Source of the DNA: Cyrtodaria siliqua
Taxonomy: Eukaryota; Mollusca; Bivalvia; Adapedonta; Hiatellidae
Length of the DNA: 64,000 nucleotides
Assembly: GCA_037043455.1 (NCBI GenBank)
Contig: JAWPHD010005082.1
Span: 62,001 to 126,000 of the forward strand
Reading direction: 5' to 3'
Every line of letters begins with the position of its first letter. The first letter of the stretch is position 1. The translations under genes were made by a program, and so were the position numbers. The notes under the pieces were generated by a model. The model did no database searches and was not told the DNA's origin. It worked only from the letters and a program-made list of their open reading frames with translations. This document shows positions 1 to 11,263 of the stretch, in pieces.

Positions 1-604
1 ACTAGTTCTCCTGAACCCCTCGCCAGATTTCAACGAAATTTGCAGGGATGATCAGCCCCAAGCCTAGTTGTGCATATCGTCGTCGCGTTTCGGTTGACAG
101 ATTATTGGCGGAGTAATGTCCCTTTAAAGTTTTTTGATACACAAATATTTTCCGGACTAGTTCTCATGAGCAACTGGCTGGATTTCAACGAAACTTGACA
201 AGGATGATCAGTATCAAGCCTAGATATGCATATCATTGCCATATTCCGGTTGAATGATTTTTGGCGGAGTTATGACCCTTTAAATGTTTTAATACATAAA
301 CTTTGTCCAGATATCTCTTCTGAACTCTTGCCGGATTTCAGCAAATCATGGCAGGGATAATCAGTACCAAGCCTAGTTGCACCTTTCGTTGCCATGTTCT
401 GGTTGAATGCATTTTGACAGAGTTATGACCCCTTAACGTTTTAATACACTAACTTAGTCCAGACTAGTTTTCCTGAACCTCTGGCTGGATTTCAACAACA
501 CTTGGCAGCGGTGATCAGTACCAAGCCTAGTTGCGTATGTCATCGCCATGTTCCGGTTAAATGATTTTTGAAAGAGTTATAGCCCCTTTTACATAAACTT
601 TATC
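1..604 (+). repeat. Tandem repeat, about 155-bp unit, 4 copies
   Basis: Four diverged copies begin near 1, 156, about 311 and 463. Each opens with an ACTAGTTCTCCTGAAC-like motif, continues through GATTTCAACGAAA and GATGATCAGTACCAAGCCTAG, and closes with GAGTTATGACCCTTTAAA. They lie just upstream of the kinase exon, so they are probably intronic. No coding signal is seen between the array and the exon (605-744). Confidence 0.85.
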
Positions 605-744
605 TTGAGCCCGTAGAGCGTCCACAGGCCCTCTTGGGCCTCTTCTTAATGTACCATGTACGAAAAGCTTGCATGAGTGCAGTGATATACACAACTACTA
701 CATGAAAAGATAATGTTCAATATCACGGCAAATTGTGAATGTCT

Positions 745-763
745 TTTACTTCTTTACTTTCAG
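745..763 (+). promoter_or_regulatory. 3' splice site of the kinase/KEN exon
   Basis: A pyrimidine-rich tract (TTACTTCTTTACTTTCAG) ends in AG at 762-763. The codon starting at 764 is in frame with the downstream kinase domain (phase 0). The ATG at 713 is in the same frame, but its first 17 codons translate this tract, so it is most likely intron read-through. Confidence 0.65.
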
Positions 764-2053
764 ATTAATTTACTTGAAACCCGTCGTAATACATGCCGCG
801 TAGAAGGATCCAATATATACTACCATACGGATAAATTATTGGGAGTTGGATCTGTTTCACAAGTTTTTGAAGGAGCGATGATCTCTAACAGCAAAAGTGG
901 TTCGCGAGGACTTAAGATAGCCGTAAAACGCATTAATCACGAAAGTAAACTCGATGCATCAAAAATACAAAAAAAGATACAAAAAGTGTATAGAGAAGTA
1001 GAACACCTGCAAAAAGTTGAACCATATCGGAGCATAAACATTGTCGGTTATTATGGATCTTGGATCGATCACCAAGTACTATACATTGCGTTTGAACTTT
1101 GCCAAGGAACATTACGTGATTACGTAAAAGACGAATACATACACATGAGGCAATCATTCAAATCAGTACAAGCTAACCAGTGCATGGCAAATGGCCTCAG
1201 CTTTTTGCATGCACTTGACATAGCGCATCGTGACCTTAAACCTGAAAATATATTGATTGTTCATGACGGGCAACGTATTCGAAAGGTTGTTTTAGCTGAT
1301 TTTGGGTCAGCAAAGGCCACAACAGAAAGTATGTTCTCTTTCACTGGCACATTAGGAACAATAGGCTACATAGCTCCTGAAGCATGGAATATGATTCGTA
1401 AATTGGAAAGCGAATCAGAAATAAATCCATATCTTAATAAAAAAAACGATATATTTTCGTTAGGCGTCTTATTTTATTTTTCTACAACATCGGGAAAGCA
1501 TCCTTATGGAAATCAGATGACGAGTCAAGAGGACATTGCACGTGGGTTACCTCCAGACTTTAGTAAAATAGAAAGTAGCAATGATCCACTACATCAGCTG
1601 TTAGAAAAGATGCTTATAACGGATCCAGTCGGCAGACCAACTTTTGACCAAATATGTAGTCATCCGGCACTATGGCAACCCGCAGACATTTTGGAATTCT
1701 TTGTAAAGAAAAGCGACGCGTTTGAAGCCTTGCTAAAAACCGATCCTTCACAATCGAGAAAATTGCAAAAAACCTACCTGTTACCAAATGGAAATTGGAT
1801 GCGAAAACTTCCCCAAAACCTGGGAAAATATCTGAAGCAGTACACCGTGAACGGCAAGAAGCTGTATGATGGGAAAGGATCAGCTGTACGGTTTCTACTG
1901 CGAGCAATCAGAAATGTCGAAAATCACTGTAGAGATTTTCCGGAAGATGTTCAATCCGAGTTGGGCAGCTATCCAGACGGCCACGCTGACTTCTGGATGA
2001 ACTTATGTCCGAAGTTGTTAATGCATGTACATGACATACTTGACAGTATTTAA
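764..2053 (+). CDS. IRE1/RNase L-like protein kinase with KEN endoribonuclease domain (terminal exon, 5' partial)
   Basis: Residue numbers count from the in-frame ATG at 713. The kinase domain spans about 38-320: glycine loop LLGVGSVSQVFEG (42-54), AVK lysine K72, YREVE helix C, catalytic loop HRDLKPEN (172-179), DFGSAK (196-201), APE (221-223) and DIFSLG (246-251). All core catalytic residues are present, so an active kinase fold is plausible. A KEN ribonuclease domain follows (about 321-446), ending in SAVRFLLRAIRNVENHCRDF and PDG. N401 and H405 match the IRE1 catalytic Asn/His spacing, and Y385 lies where the catalytic Tyr is expected, with a two-residue insertion. In IRE1 the kinase controls dimerisation and the KEN domain cleaves RNA. 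Here no luminal sensor, transmembrane segment or ankyrin repeats lie in the 700 bp upstream, so the N-terminal sensor is unknown and probably lies off-window. The nearest IRE1/RNase L subfamily is unresolved. Stop TAA is at 2051-2053. Confidence 0.88.
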   Translation: MNLLETRRNTCRVEGSNIYYHTDKLLGVGSVSQVFEGAMISNSKSGSRGLKIAVKRINHESKLDASKIQKKIQKVYREVEHLQKVEPYRSINIVGYYGSWIDHQVLYIAFELCQGTLRDYVKDEYIHMRQSFKSVQANQCMANGLSFLHALDIAHRDLKPENILIVHDGQRIRKVVLADFGSAKATTESMFSFTGTLGTIGYIAPEAWNMIRKLESESEINPYLNKKNDIFSLGVLFYFSTTSGKHPYGNQMTSQEDIARGLPPDFSKIESSNDPLHQLLEKMLITDPVGRPTFDQICSHPALWQPADILEFFVKKSDAFEALLKTDPSQSRKLQKTYLLPNGNWMRKLPQNLGKYLKQYTVNGKKLYDGKGSAVRFLLRAIRNVENHCRDFPEDVQSELGSYPDGHADFWMNLCPKLLMHVHDILDSI

Positions 2054-2113
2054 ACGGCTACTTACATTTGAAACGGAGGGTTGACAAGTTTGTTCATGTT
2101 GTGTTTTTTTGAA

Positions 2114-2119
2114 AATAAA
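2114..2119 (+). promoter_or_regulatory. Polyadenylation signal AATAAA
   Basis: A canonical AATAAA lies 61 bp after the kinase/KEN stop codon, supporting this as the terminal exon with a short 3' UTR. Confidence 0.6.
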
Positions 2120-2394
2120 TGATATAAACGGTGAAGAGATTAGTCAGGATATGCCTCAAGATCCTAGAAAATGCGAAAATTGAAATGATTCCTAAGTGCG
2201 GATAACGCCTCAAGTGAAATTTGGCGCGTGGCTACGCTCAAAACAACAGTACACAACGAGAAGCCAAACGTCCGTGAAACAATACAGGTAGCGTAGACGT
2301 AGACAATTTCGAACCCATGCAAATATATGATAAAAGGAACATACTGTTTGCACAAACATCAGACAAACACAGAATTTGTTTTTAAAAAAAATGT

Positions 2395-3123
2395 GTATCC
2401 TACTCGAAAAAAAATCGGGGGAGCATATAGTCGCCGCTTTGTCTGTCCTTCTGTCCGTCACACTTTCTTGTCCGGAGCATAACTTCGCAACTACTTACGG
2501 GACTGCATTGAAACTTTCACACAATGATAGACGGTAATGAAAGGAAGTGCAGAGTGCAAGAACCGTAACTCTGTCTTCGTTCAAATTAGAGTTATACCCT
2601 TTGTAAGTGTATGCTTAGAATGCTTGTCCAGAAAATAACTTCAAAACTACTTAGATACTGCAATGAAACTTCATAAAATGATAGAGGGTAATGAGATGAA
2701 ATGCAGAGTGCAAGAACATTAACTCTGTCTTCAATTAAATTAGAGTTATTGGCCTTTATACTTTTATACTTGTATTACTTGTCCGGGGCATTTCTTTAAA
2801 ACTATGAATGATACTGCAATACAACTTAACACTATGATAGAGGGCAGTGAGAGGAAGTGCAAAACGTAAGAACCATAACTCTGTCTTAATATAAATCAGA
2901 GTTATTGCCCTTGTTACTTTAATTTACTTATACCTCTTGTCCGGGGCATAACTCAAAACCTACTTATAGGACTACAATGAAACCACACAATAATAGATGA
3001 CAATGAGAGGTAGTGCAGTACACGAGAACCATTACTCTATTTTCATTCAAATTAGAGTTATTCCCTTAGTTATTTTATACTTACACTTCTTCTCCGGAAA
3101 ATGACTCGAAAACTACTTAAGTG
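2395..3123 (+). repeat. Tandem repeat, about 155-bp unit, 5 copies, interrupted on the right
   Basis: After a TCTGTCC-type short repeat (near 2440), the motif CTTGTCCGGAGCATAACTT recurs at about 2467, 2623, 2778, 2936 and 3088. Units contain AAACTACTTA, CAATGAAACTT and AACTCTGTCTT blocks. The fifth unit is cut at 3123 by the foldback element and resumes at 5218-5335, so this array predates the insertion. Confidence 0.85.
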
Positions 3124-5217
3124 CGGAATCCTGTTAGGGCCATCGCGATCTCGCCTTTTTAAATTTCGCGAGATTGCGAGATTGCGAAATAAATTTCGCA
3201 TTCTCGTCCTGTTTTACATTGAAAAAAACGCGAAGTTTGCACGTCAATCTTCGTGAAAACCTTGCGATTTTATCGCGTTTTCATATTGACGAGATCGCGA
3301 GAATGCGAAATAAATCTCGCATTCTCGCCGTATACTACAATGAAAAAATACGCGAGGATTGCAAATCAAACTTCGTGCAAACCTCGCGATTTTATATCGG
3401 CCTATTCTACAATGAAAAAATCGCGAGAATTAAACGAAGTTTGGGTTAGCATACCTCGCGTTTTTACCTGAGGGTGAAAACAAGACAAATAGTACTTATT
3501 CTCGAACTCTAGTCAGAATAAAATCTCGAGGTTTACACGAAGTTCGATTTGCAATCCTCGCGGGTTCTTTCATTGTAGAATAGGCGATATAAAATCGTGA
3601 GGTTTGCACAAAGTTTGATGTGCAATCCTCGCGTTTTTTTTCATTGTAGAATACGGCGAAAATGCGAGATTTATTTCGCATTCTCGCGATCTCGTCAAAG
3701 TGAAAACGAGATAAAATTGCGAGGTTTGCACGAAGTTTGACTTGCAAACTTCGCGTTTTTTACAATGCAGAACAGGACGAGAATGCGAACTTTATTTCGC
3801 AATTCCGCAATCTCGCGAAATTGAAAACGCGAGATCGCGATGGCCCTAACAGGATTCCGTAGAATCCTGTTAGGGACATCGCGATCTTGCGTTTTCAATT
3901 TCGCGAGATTTCGCATTCTCGTCCTGTTCTACCTTGTAAATTTCGCATTCTCGTCCTGTTCTACATTGAAAAACGCGAAGTTTGCCTTGTGAATCCTAGC
4001 GATTTTATCGCGTTTTCATTTTGACGAGATCGCGAGAATGCGAAATAAATCTCGCATTCTCGCCGTATACTACTATGAAAAGAAACGCGAGGATTGCACA
4101 TCAAACTTCGTGCAAACCTCGCGATTTTATATCGGGCTGTTCTGCAATGAAAATAACGCGAGGATTGCAAACCAAATTGCGTGCAAACCTCGCGATTTTA
4201 TTCTGACTAGAGTTCGAGAATAAGTACTATTTGTCTCGTTTTTACGGAATCCTGTTAGGGCCATCGCGATCTCGCTTTTTCAATTTCGAGAGATAGCGAG
4301 ATTGCGAAATAAATTTCGCACGCTCGTCCTGTTCTACATTGAAAAAAACGCGAAGTTTGCAAGCCAAACTTCTTTCAAACCTCGCAATTTTATCGCGTTT
4401 TCATTTTGACGAGATCGCGAGAATGCGAAATAAATCTCGCATTATCGCCTTATTCTACAATGAAAAAACGCGAGGATTGCACATCAAACTACGTGCAAAC
4501 CTCGCGATTTTATATCGGCCTATTCTACAATGAAACAAACGCGAGGATTGCAAATCAAACTTCGTGCAAACCTCGCGATTTCATTCTGACTAAATTCCGA
4601 GAATAAGTAATATTATTCTTGTTTTCGCCCTCTGGTAAAAACGCGAGGTCTGCTAACCCAAACTTCGCGTAATTCTCGCGATTTTTTCATTGTAGAATAG
4701 GCCGATATAAAATCGCGAGGTTTGAACAAAGTTTGATTTGCAATCCTCGCGTTTTTTTTATTGTAGAATACGGCGAGAATGATTTATTTCGCATTCTCTC
4801 GATCTCGTCAAAATGAAAACGCGATAAAACGCGAAGTTTGCACGAAGTTTGGCTTGCAAACTTCACGTTTTTTGTTCAATGTAGAACAGGACGAGAATGC
4901 GAAATTTATAGAATGCGAAATTTATTTCGCAATCTCACAGTCTCGCGAACCTGAAAACGCGAGATTGCGATGGCCCTAACAGGATTCCGTATGGTTTCGC
5001 CCTCTGGTAAAAACGTGAGGTCTGTTAACCCAAACTTCGCGTAATTCTCGCAATTCTTTCATTGTAGAATAGGCGATATAAAATCGCGAGGTTTGCACGA
5101 AGTTGTATGTGTAATCCTCGCGTTTTTTTTTTAATGTAGAACAGGACGAGAATGTAAAATTTATTTCGCAATCTCGAAATCTCGCAAAATTGAAGCGATG
5201 GCCCTAACAGGATTCCG
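3124..5217. mobile_element. Nested foldback (long inverted repeat) transposons
   Basis: The block is bounded by inverted copies of ACGGAATCCTGTTAGGGCC followed by a CGCGATCTCGC segment. Internal ends divide it into one full palindromic element (3124-about 3860), the left half of a second (about 3861-4245), a full third element (about 4246-4990) and the right half of the second (4991-5217). Each full element is about 740 bp and almost wholly self-complementary. The arms are built of sub-repeats with CGCGAGGATTGC and GCAAACCTCGCG. The flanking host repeat carries ACTTAAGTG (3115-3123) and ACTAAAGTG (5219-5227), a likely 9-bp target duplication with one mismatch. No transposase is visible; the short ORFs are by-products of the repeats. 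A 9-bp duplication with long inverted repeats would fit a Mutator-like origin (inference). Confidence 0.85.
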
Positions 5218-5340
5218 TACTAAAGTGACTGCAATGAAAATTTACACAGTGATAAAGGGCAATACGAGGGTGTGCAGAGCATAAGAAACATAGCTCTAGC
5301 TTTATTTAAATGCTATTGCCCTTTGTAATACAAAGCACTA
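5218..5340 (+). repeat. Remainder of the 155-bp tandem unit interrupted at 3123
   Basis: Sequence with CTGCAATGAAAATTTACAC and ATTGCCCTTTGTAA continues the unit broken by the foldback insertion. The two halves join into one normal unit. Confidence 0.75.
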
Positions 5341-7744
5341 ATTTCGGGGAGCATCCATTGGTTCTACCGATATTCTTGTTTTGTTTTTATTTTTACTTTT
5401 CTAAAGTATCCATAGCATGTTTATACAGAACATAATATATATTATCATATTAACATACTGATGTTTGTATTCTCAGATATCATGCAAAAATGTGCATAGA
5501 CATGTAACTCCATACTTTTTATTCTTACTGTGTTTAAATGTACCAAGTATCGTATTGTAAATAAGAGTATAGTAATTTAAATATGATGCTACTCTGAAAA
5601 CAGATTAATGGAGAAAGGAAATGTTGATGCGCCTTCATGTGTTTTATGTAAAGACTTGCATCGGTATATGTTCAGCTATGCACCATTATATGTGATATGC
5701 ATGTATGAACAAGTATCAATATCAAATATTCACAATCAGGTATATTATGTACAGTCATACATAAATATCAAATGTGCAACATTTTGATTATGCATTTTAT
5801 GTAAAGACATGCATTAATATGTTTTCAGATATACACAACAAGAAATTAATTTATTACACTTTTCATCACACAACATTTCTGTTTCATATCCGCAAATAGT
5901 ATCTCAGTCAGTGGGTTTATAGAAGTCACGGGCCATGACTTGCTTCAAACCGTTCACATGCTATTATCAAACAACGGTAAGTGACGGAATAGTTTGAAAT
6001 ATGTTACGTTCTAGCCATAAGGCATCGTCTGATTTTTCAATATGACCGGATGAACGGGTTTAGCGCACCAAGCGGTCGTTACAATATTTTTCAATATCAA
6101 ACCTATTTCTGTACACAATATCTCGGTCCACTCTATTAGTCTTAGACGCGTGCTTTAAACACAAACGTATTTATTTAAAACCAAGCCTCGCAGATGAACA
6201 AGATTATTGGCATATGTCAGCGTCTGATTTTTCGGTTAATCCAGTTAGTCTGGATCATCTGCGACGATTGCTTGTTTTCAAGACAAACGTCTAGAACAGT
6301 TCTCCTAAACAAAGTTTGACTTTTGCCTAGAGTCTGGTATAGTTTCTGATTGGCTGAGTCAGAAACACCTGCCATCTAAGATATGCAGAAAGGCAGAAAT
6401 AATATATATTTATAAATACACAAAGAGGGAAATTGCATCATTATATCGACGAACTAAATGCGGATGTTTAGAAATACTTTAACAAAGAAAATACGGTCAC
6501 GTGCTTCCGGTTTCAAATGTATTTCTGCACAAACGGTCAAGACGTTTGTATTTACAATCAAGCGTCGAAGATGATCAAGACTAATTTTTCAGTATGGCCG
6601 TATGAACGTATTTAGCGCACCTAACGGCGTGATTTAAACAGAAGTTGTATAAAACAACTTTATACATATATTTTGACTTTTTAATGCATGCACAACCTAG
6701 ACAATGATATCAAGGCAATACGTTGTATGTAAAAGATAGTCTGATATTTATGAGTTCTAATTCCTGCTAGATTCTCTGTATTGTGCACTGTTTAAAACAT
6801 CTTCATAATGTTTTTTAGTATTTTAGCTTTTATATGATGTTTATGGGAGTTATGTTATACTGTAATTTTCATGTAAAAATATTTGATTGTTTTTGTTTTT
6901 TCTTACTTATCCTACTTTTAACTTTGCTATTTGTTGAGAATACGTTCACCTTAAAACATGAACAACCGGACGTTTGATTACTAACAACGCGGTATAAAAT
7001 ATAAGCATGCACATTTTCATGATATTATAACTATTATATAATTATAACGGACTTTTTTTTTATTTCAATAACATGATATGCAAATATGTCCAGAAATCCA
7101 TTTTCCACAAGCGCTGTTAATGTACGGAATACCGCATCTGGAATGTAATGTGAACTAAAACCATTCTTCCTCGTTGCACGATTTCATTTTGCATACATTG
7201 TTTCAAGCACTTTTTTACTTGGACTCCAAGTGATAACATTTTGACACGCTTGTGCTAACCACTTCATTTGAGTCTTGACATCGACTGCACACGTCACTTA
7301 ATGGGAAATACGGCAATTTTGAAATGTGTATCAAGTTTTAAAATAATGAGCTAGAGTTATTATTAATCCAGTATCAATTTAGCTTCAAACCTGCATCATA
7401 TTAAACATGGTAATGCAATGTTGTGCAAAATATGCATGTTATGAGGAAAAACAAGCAAGGCCAGACAGTAAATTTAACATTCATGTTTAGCGTTCATAAT
7501 CATGTCCCATTGTCTCAACGTAAGTTGGTGTCGAGTAGAAAAGGGATGTAGGGGCTATCAAAATTGGGAATGCATGGATAGATGTATTTCTTTATACAAA
7601 TGTGAAGGTCACTGCGAAATAGCCAGTGATAAGATGTAAGTGCACCAGTAAGTGTTTAAGTGTGTAAGTGCTTCAGTGCAATAGTGTGCACTCCTATCCT
7701 TCTTTCTGTCTGAAAAGTAACAATGAATAACGTACTAACCGAGA
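5341..7744. other. AT-rich intergenic stretch without recognisable gene
   Basis: No ORF with family resemblance is seen on either strand. It holds an imperfect inverted repeat at about 6178-6290 (AACCAAGC..CGCAGATGA against TCATCTGCG..GCTTGTTTT). A motif TTTAGCGCACC recurs near 6060 and 6615 in similar context (CGG/CCGTATGAACG), suggesting an old dispersed repeat. Confidence 0.5.
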
Positions 7745-7772
7745 TGTGTGTGTGTGTGTGTGTGTGTGTGTG
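7745..7772. repeat. (TG)n microsatellite
   Basis: About 14 uninterrupted TG dinucleotides. Confidence 0.95.
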
Positions 7773-8353
7773 ATAATGCTAATAATATGCATGTAGAATG
7801 TGTGTAAGTACTATTTGATGCACATTTTGAAGTTTTTCATTGACCACTAAACGACTGTGAATCATTACCATATTTACGAGCAGTGGATAAAAATAATATT
7901 TCCCAAACAGCAAACTATTTACATTGATATTTCTGTTATACTTCTGTTAAATACTCTTTTCAATACTAACAACAGCTCTCCTGAAGTAGCGCAGTTAAAT
8001 TAAGAATTGATGCGCTTTATGGTAAATTTTCCATTCACTACCTGCGTAACGTACTTTATGGTAAATTCGCCTCATGGTAAATGGGCTATACACTAGGGCG
8101 TGTAAAACCGCATAAAGCATGATAATGATAACAAAAAACATAAGGGAGACAACTGTACTGTCTGCGTATATTAGAAATTTGAATAGTGAGACGCACCGGT
8201 TGTGTGCGCAATGCGTGCGTGCAGTTTGTGCAGTGCGTGTGTTCAGTGCGTGCACCTCCTTGAAAAGTAAAAGAAAATAGTCATTTTCTATAACGACACA
8301 TTGGATGCGTGCGCAGTTGAGCATTTTCGAAATCAGTCCCGCTTATTCGAAAT
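7773..8353. other. Non-coding AT-rich stretch
   Basis: No coding or RNA signal is seen. A short GTGCGTGC-rich run lies at about 8195-8255. Confidence 0.45.
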
Positions 8354-8456
8354 GTTTTTGCTTTTTTTGTTGTTGTTGTTGGTGGTGGTGTTTTTGTTGT
8401 TGTTGTTGTTTGTTTGTTTTGTTTTGTTTTGTTTTGTTTTTGTTGTTGTTGTTTTT
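8354..8456. repeat. Low-complexity (TTG)n / (TTTTG)n tract
   Basis: A T/G-only tract of TTG and TTTTG repeats. The Phe/Leu/Cys/Val-rich ORFs here are translations of this tract and not proteins. Confidence 0.9.
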
Positions 8457-8501
8457 CAAAGGAAAATATCAAATGAATGTTAATATGTCAGTGATGGTAA
8501 T

Positions 8502-8667
8502 AAACAAGAGCTGTCAGGAGGATGCCATAACTCTAGCTAGTAGGTGTCGGGAGGATCCCATAACTCTAGCTAGTAGGTGTCGGGAGGATCCCATAACTCT
8601 AGCTAGTAGGTGTCGGGAGGATCCCATAACTCTAACTAGTAGGATCCTCCTGACAGATCTTGTTTAT
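8502..8667. mobile_element. Short MITE with internal 33-bp tandem repeats
   Basis: Inverted ends AAACAAGAGCTGTCAGGAGG and CCTCCTGACAGATCTTGTTT enclose about four copies of a 33-bp unit (ATCCCATAACTCTAGCTAG..). This end sequence resembles a MITE type common in bivalve genomes (general knowledge). Because 33 is a multiple of three, an ORF stays open across it; it is not considered coding. Confidence 0.8.
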
Positions 8668-8864
8668 TCAGTCGAGATACAAGATTGTATAAAAAAGGTT
8701 TAACAACCTAATTTTGCTAAGGGTAGATACTTTTGTTAACATACAACAAGTCACGGAATCTTGGTAACTCATTTAATCCTTTTGCGGCAAACATGTCTGC
8801 GAAGTTTCCTTACACTGTAAATTATAGTTGTATAATATAATTTAATGTAATGCAGTTTAATATA

Positions 8865-9083
8865 CTATGCTATGCTATGCTATGCTATGCTATGCTACGC
8901 TACGCTACACTACACTACACTACACTACACTACACTCTACACTACACTATGTATACCATACCATACCATACCATACCATACCATACCATACCATACCATA
9001 CCATGTCACGCCATGCCATGCCATGACATGCCATGCCATACTATAACATACCATACCATACCATACCATACCATACCATACCA
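8865..9083. repeat. Compound pentanucleotide microsatellite
   Basis: Runs of CTATG, CTACG, CTACA and CATAC pentamers merge into one another. The ORFs across it are low-complexity artefacts. The flanks 8668-8864 and 9084-9250 show nothing recognisable. Confidence 0.95.
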
Positions 9084-9254
9084 AACTATAATATAGTTGT
9101 CTTGCAATTTTGACTGTCAGTAAAGTGTTTTCATTTACTGGCTTAAACATGTCTTCACTCAAAAATGGTTATCTGTTTCATTGTTTTGTTTAAGTCTGTG
9201 TTATACAGAATACTTAATAGTAGAGTCAGCAATTGATTGAATTGTAAACGAAAC

Positions 9255-9415
9255 ATCCTTGGTCGAATTATAGGCATATATATCTGTACTTTTAGTCTTG
9301 GTGGAACTATAGGCATATATATCTGTACTTATAGTCTTGGTGGAATTATAGGCATATATATCTGTACTTATAGTCTTGGTGGAACTATAGGCATATATAT
9401 CTGTACTTATAGTCA
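9255..9415. repeat. 39-bp tandem repeat, 4 copies
   Basis: The unit contains GGCATATATATCTGTACTTA and TAGTCTTGGTGGAA. The period is a multiple of three, which explains the ORFs open on both strands. Confidence 0.9.
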
Positions 9416-9499
9416 TATTAGTTAACTACTAAAACGTGATTTAATCTAATATATTAATATTTCATTGTCATCTTAATCAGATGTATGTCATGCTATTAC

Positions 9500-9923
9500 T
9501 AGTGATGGGCAATCGGTTGAAATTTACAATCAATCATCAGTTGCAATCGGTTGGATGTAACCGATCAATAATCTGTTATAATCGGTTAGTCAATATGAAG
9601 CATAACATGTTATGTTAATCTGAGTATGAGGCCTTGAACTTAGAATTATTCATCATTAAGCATATATTCTTTCCTGTCTTGTGTCTTATGCCATTGCCAT
9701 TTCATCAGCAAAATAATTCTAATTGATATACATTTGTCTATATGTTCATTTTCACAAGAGTTGTCTCCTGGAAAATCATGTTTATTTCTATTTTGAACAT
9801 TAATTAAGTGCATTTTTTACATTCAACTGATGATCGATTATAGACTTTTCATAATCGTTCATCAAAATCGGATTCCTAAGTAACTGATGATCGGTTACAA
9901 TCGATTAATTGGTAGCATCACTA
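9500..9923. mobile_element. hAT-type MITE with perfect 8-bp target duplication
   Basis: The element starts TAGTGATGGGCAATCGG and ends GGTAGCATCACTA, giving short inverted ends TAGTGATG. It is flanked by GCTATTAC at 9492-9499 and again at 9924-9931, a perfect 8-bp duplication as expected of hAT elements. The subterminal regions are rich in ATCGGTTA/TAATCGGTT motifs in both orientations. No transposase is encoded (424 bp), so it is non-autonomous. Confidence 0.9.
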
Positions 9924-10175
9924 GCTATTACCTTTCATAATTTTGACAGATCTTGTGTTTGTTGTAAATACATTATGTAAAATCCCCTAATCTGGAGGAT
10001 ATAAAGAAATTATAATAAAATCATATAACTTGTATAAGTAAAATATGATGGTCCTGTGACTTCTTGAAAAATGTATCAGACTCGGTTTGCGGAGGCGGGA
10101 TATTAGGGGCTGTCCCTGTCGCTCAAGCCCGTCTTTGTGATCTTTGTTGGTACAGTCGAATTTCAGTTATATATA

Positions 10176-10417
10176 CTCAGTTACCAAAGAAACTGGACAC
10201 TTTGAAACTTTTACTCTACACCCTATCCTCTTTATCAAGTCCCTTAATGATTCGACCTATTGAAAAACAAATGACAACATGATAGTGGCAATGGAATGAT
10301 CAAAACGTTGGTACCAAACATGGCATATTCATTTTGGAATTTGTCAATTAATTCTAAAAACAAATTATACAATTAAATCTAAACAAAACTCAGTGTCCAC
10401 TTTCTTTTGCAACTGCG
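10176..10417. mobile_element. Tc1/mariner-like MITE (242 bp)
   Basis: Inverted ends read CTCAGTTACCAAAGAAACTG and, on the other strand, CGCAGTTGCAAAAGAAAGTG, both followed by GACACT. TA dinucleotides flank both sides (10174-10175 and 10418-10419), as expected for TA-targeting elements. The interior is non-coding. Confidence 0.82.
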
Positions 10418-11243
10418 TATAATATTACATAAAACATCAAAAAGATACATGCTTTCCGATTAATGCATATACCATGTTCAACTCCACTCTTAAAAGATGA
10501 AATAACGTTACACGTATATATGTTTGTAATCATGATCATTTGTTGTTTATTTGTTGTTGTTTTTGTACATACTGTGTACTCATGTTCATATGCTCTCCAT
10601 ATATGAGGTAATAAAGAATAAAACATAACCATGTACACATTTTGGCTCCTATAAGAACTGACAATGTTGTTTAAATGCACCCCAGAGTTATAGAACCTTA
10701 GTAAATCATGAAATCGTGTTGCACGGTTACAAACGAATCTGACATTTCATAAACTTGCAACTTACAAATCTTGTGCAGATATATACTAAACCAAATTGCT
10801 AAGTATCAATCTAAGAATATGTCAATAATATTCTCATTGTTTTCTGTATTTTGAGCTTGATTAGAGATACGGTTAAACTGCAAAATAACGAGTGCAAATC
10901 GTCTGCTCTGATTGCATGAACATTAAAACTTTTAAGTCAATGTGTTTTTTTCTTAGAAATTAGTTATAACACTTATACAACTGGGTATAAGTACTTCGAA
11001 TTAGTGAAGCTTTCGATGTTCCTAATTCTAAAATATGCCAGTTAAAATTATTTTGACATCATGTTTTACTAGCATTACCACTACAAAAGCGTTTGTAAAA
11101 GAAATTTTCGAAATACTTAATGTTAACGCTGAATTACAGTTACTTGAATTTCAAACAATATTCAATGTAAAGGGAGATAATTTAAGATTATCCATATTTC
11201 ATTTTGTTATAGACGAAAAATCTGCGATAAATGGGTCATATTT
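10418..11243. other. Non-coding AT-rich stretch
   Basis: The ORFs here (for example 10390-10680 minus, and the start of 11035-11349 plus) show no family resemblance. The second runs into the minisatellite. Confidence 0.4.
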
Positions 11244-11263
11244 TATGTGTGTGAAGTTGGCTC

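Noticed and set aside
713..763. Start codon at 713 with hydrophobic CLLLLYF as a signal peptide for the kinase
   Set aside because: The hydrophobic residues are encoded by the pyrimidine tract of a good splice acceptor ending at 763; no upstream hydrophobic run long enough for a signal peptide.
3174..4979. Small ORFs with RECEINLAFSPYTTMKK-type repeats (motif shown: REDCTSNFVQTSRFYI)
   Set aside because: They are translations of the foldback arms, in both orientations, as expected of palindromic sub-repeats.
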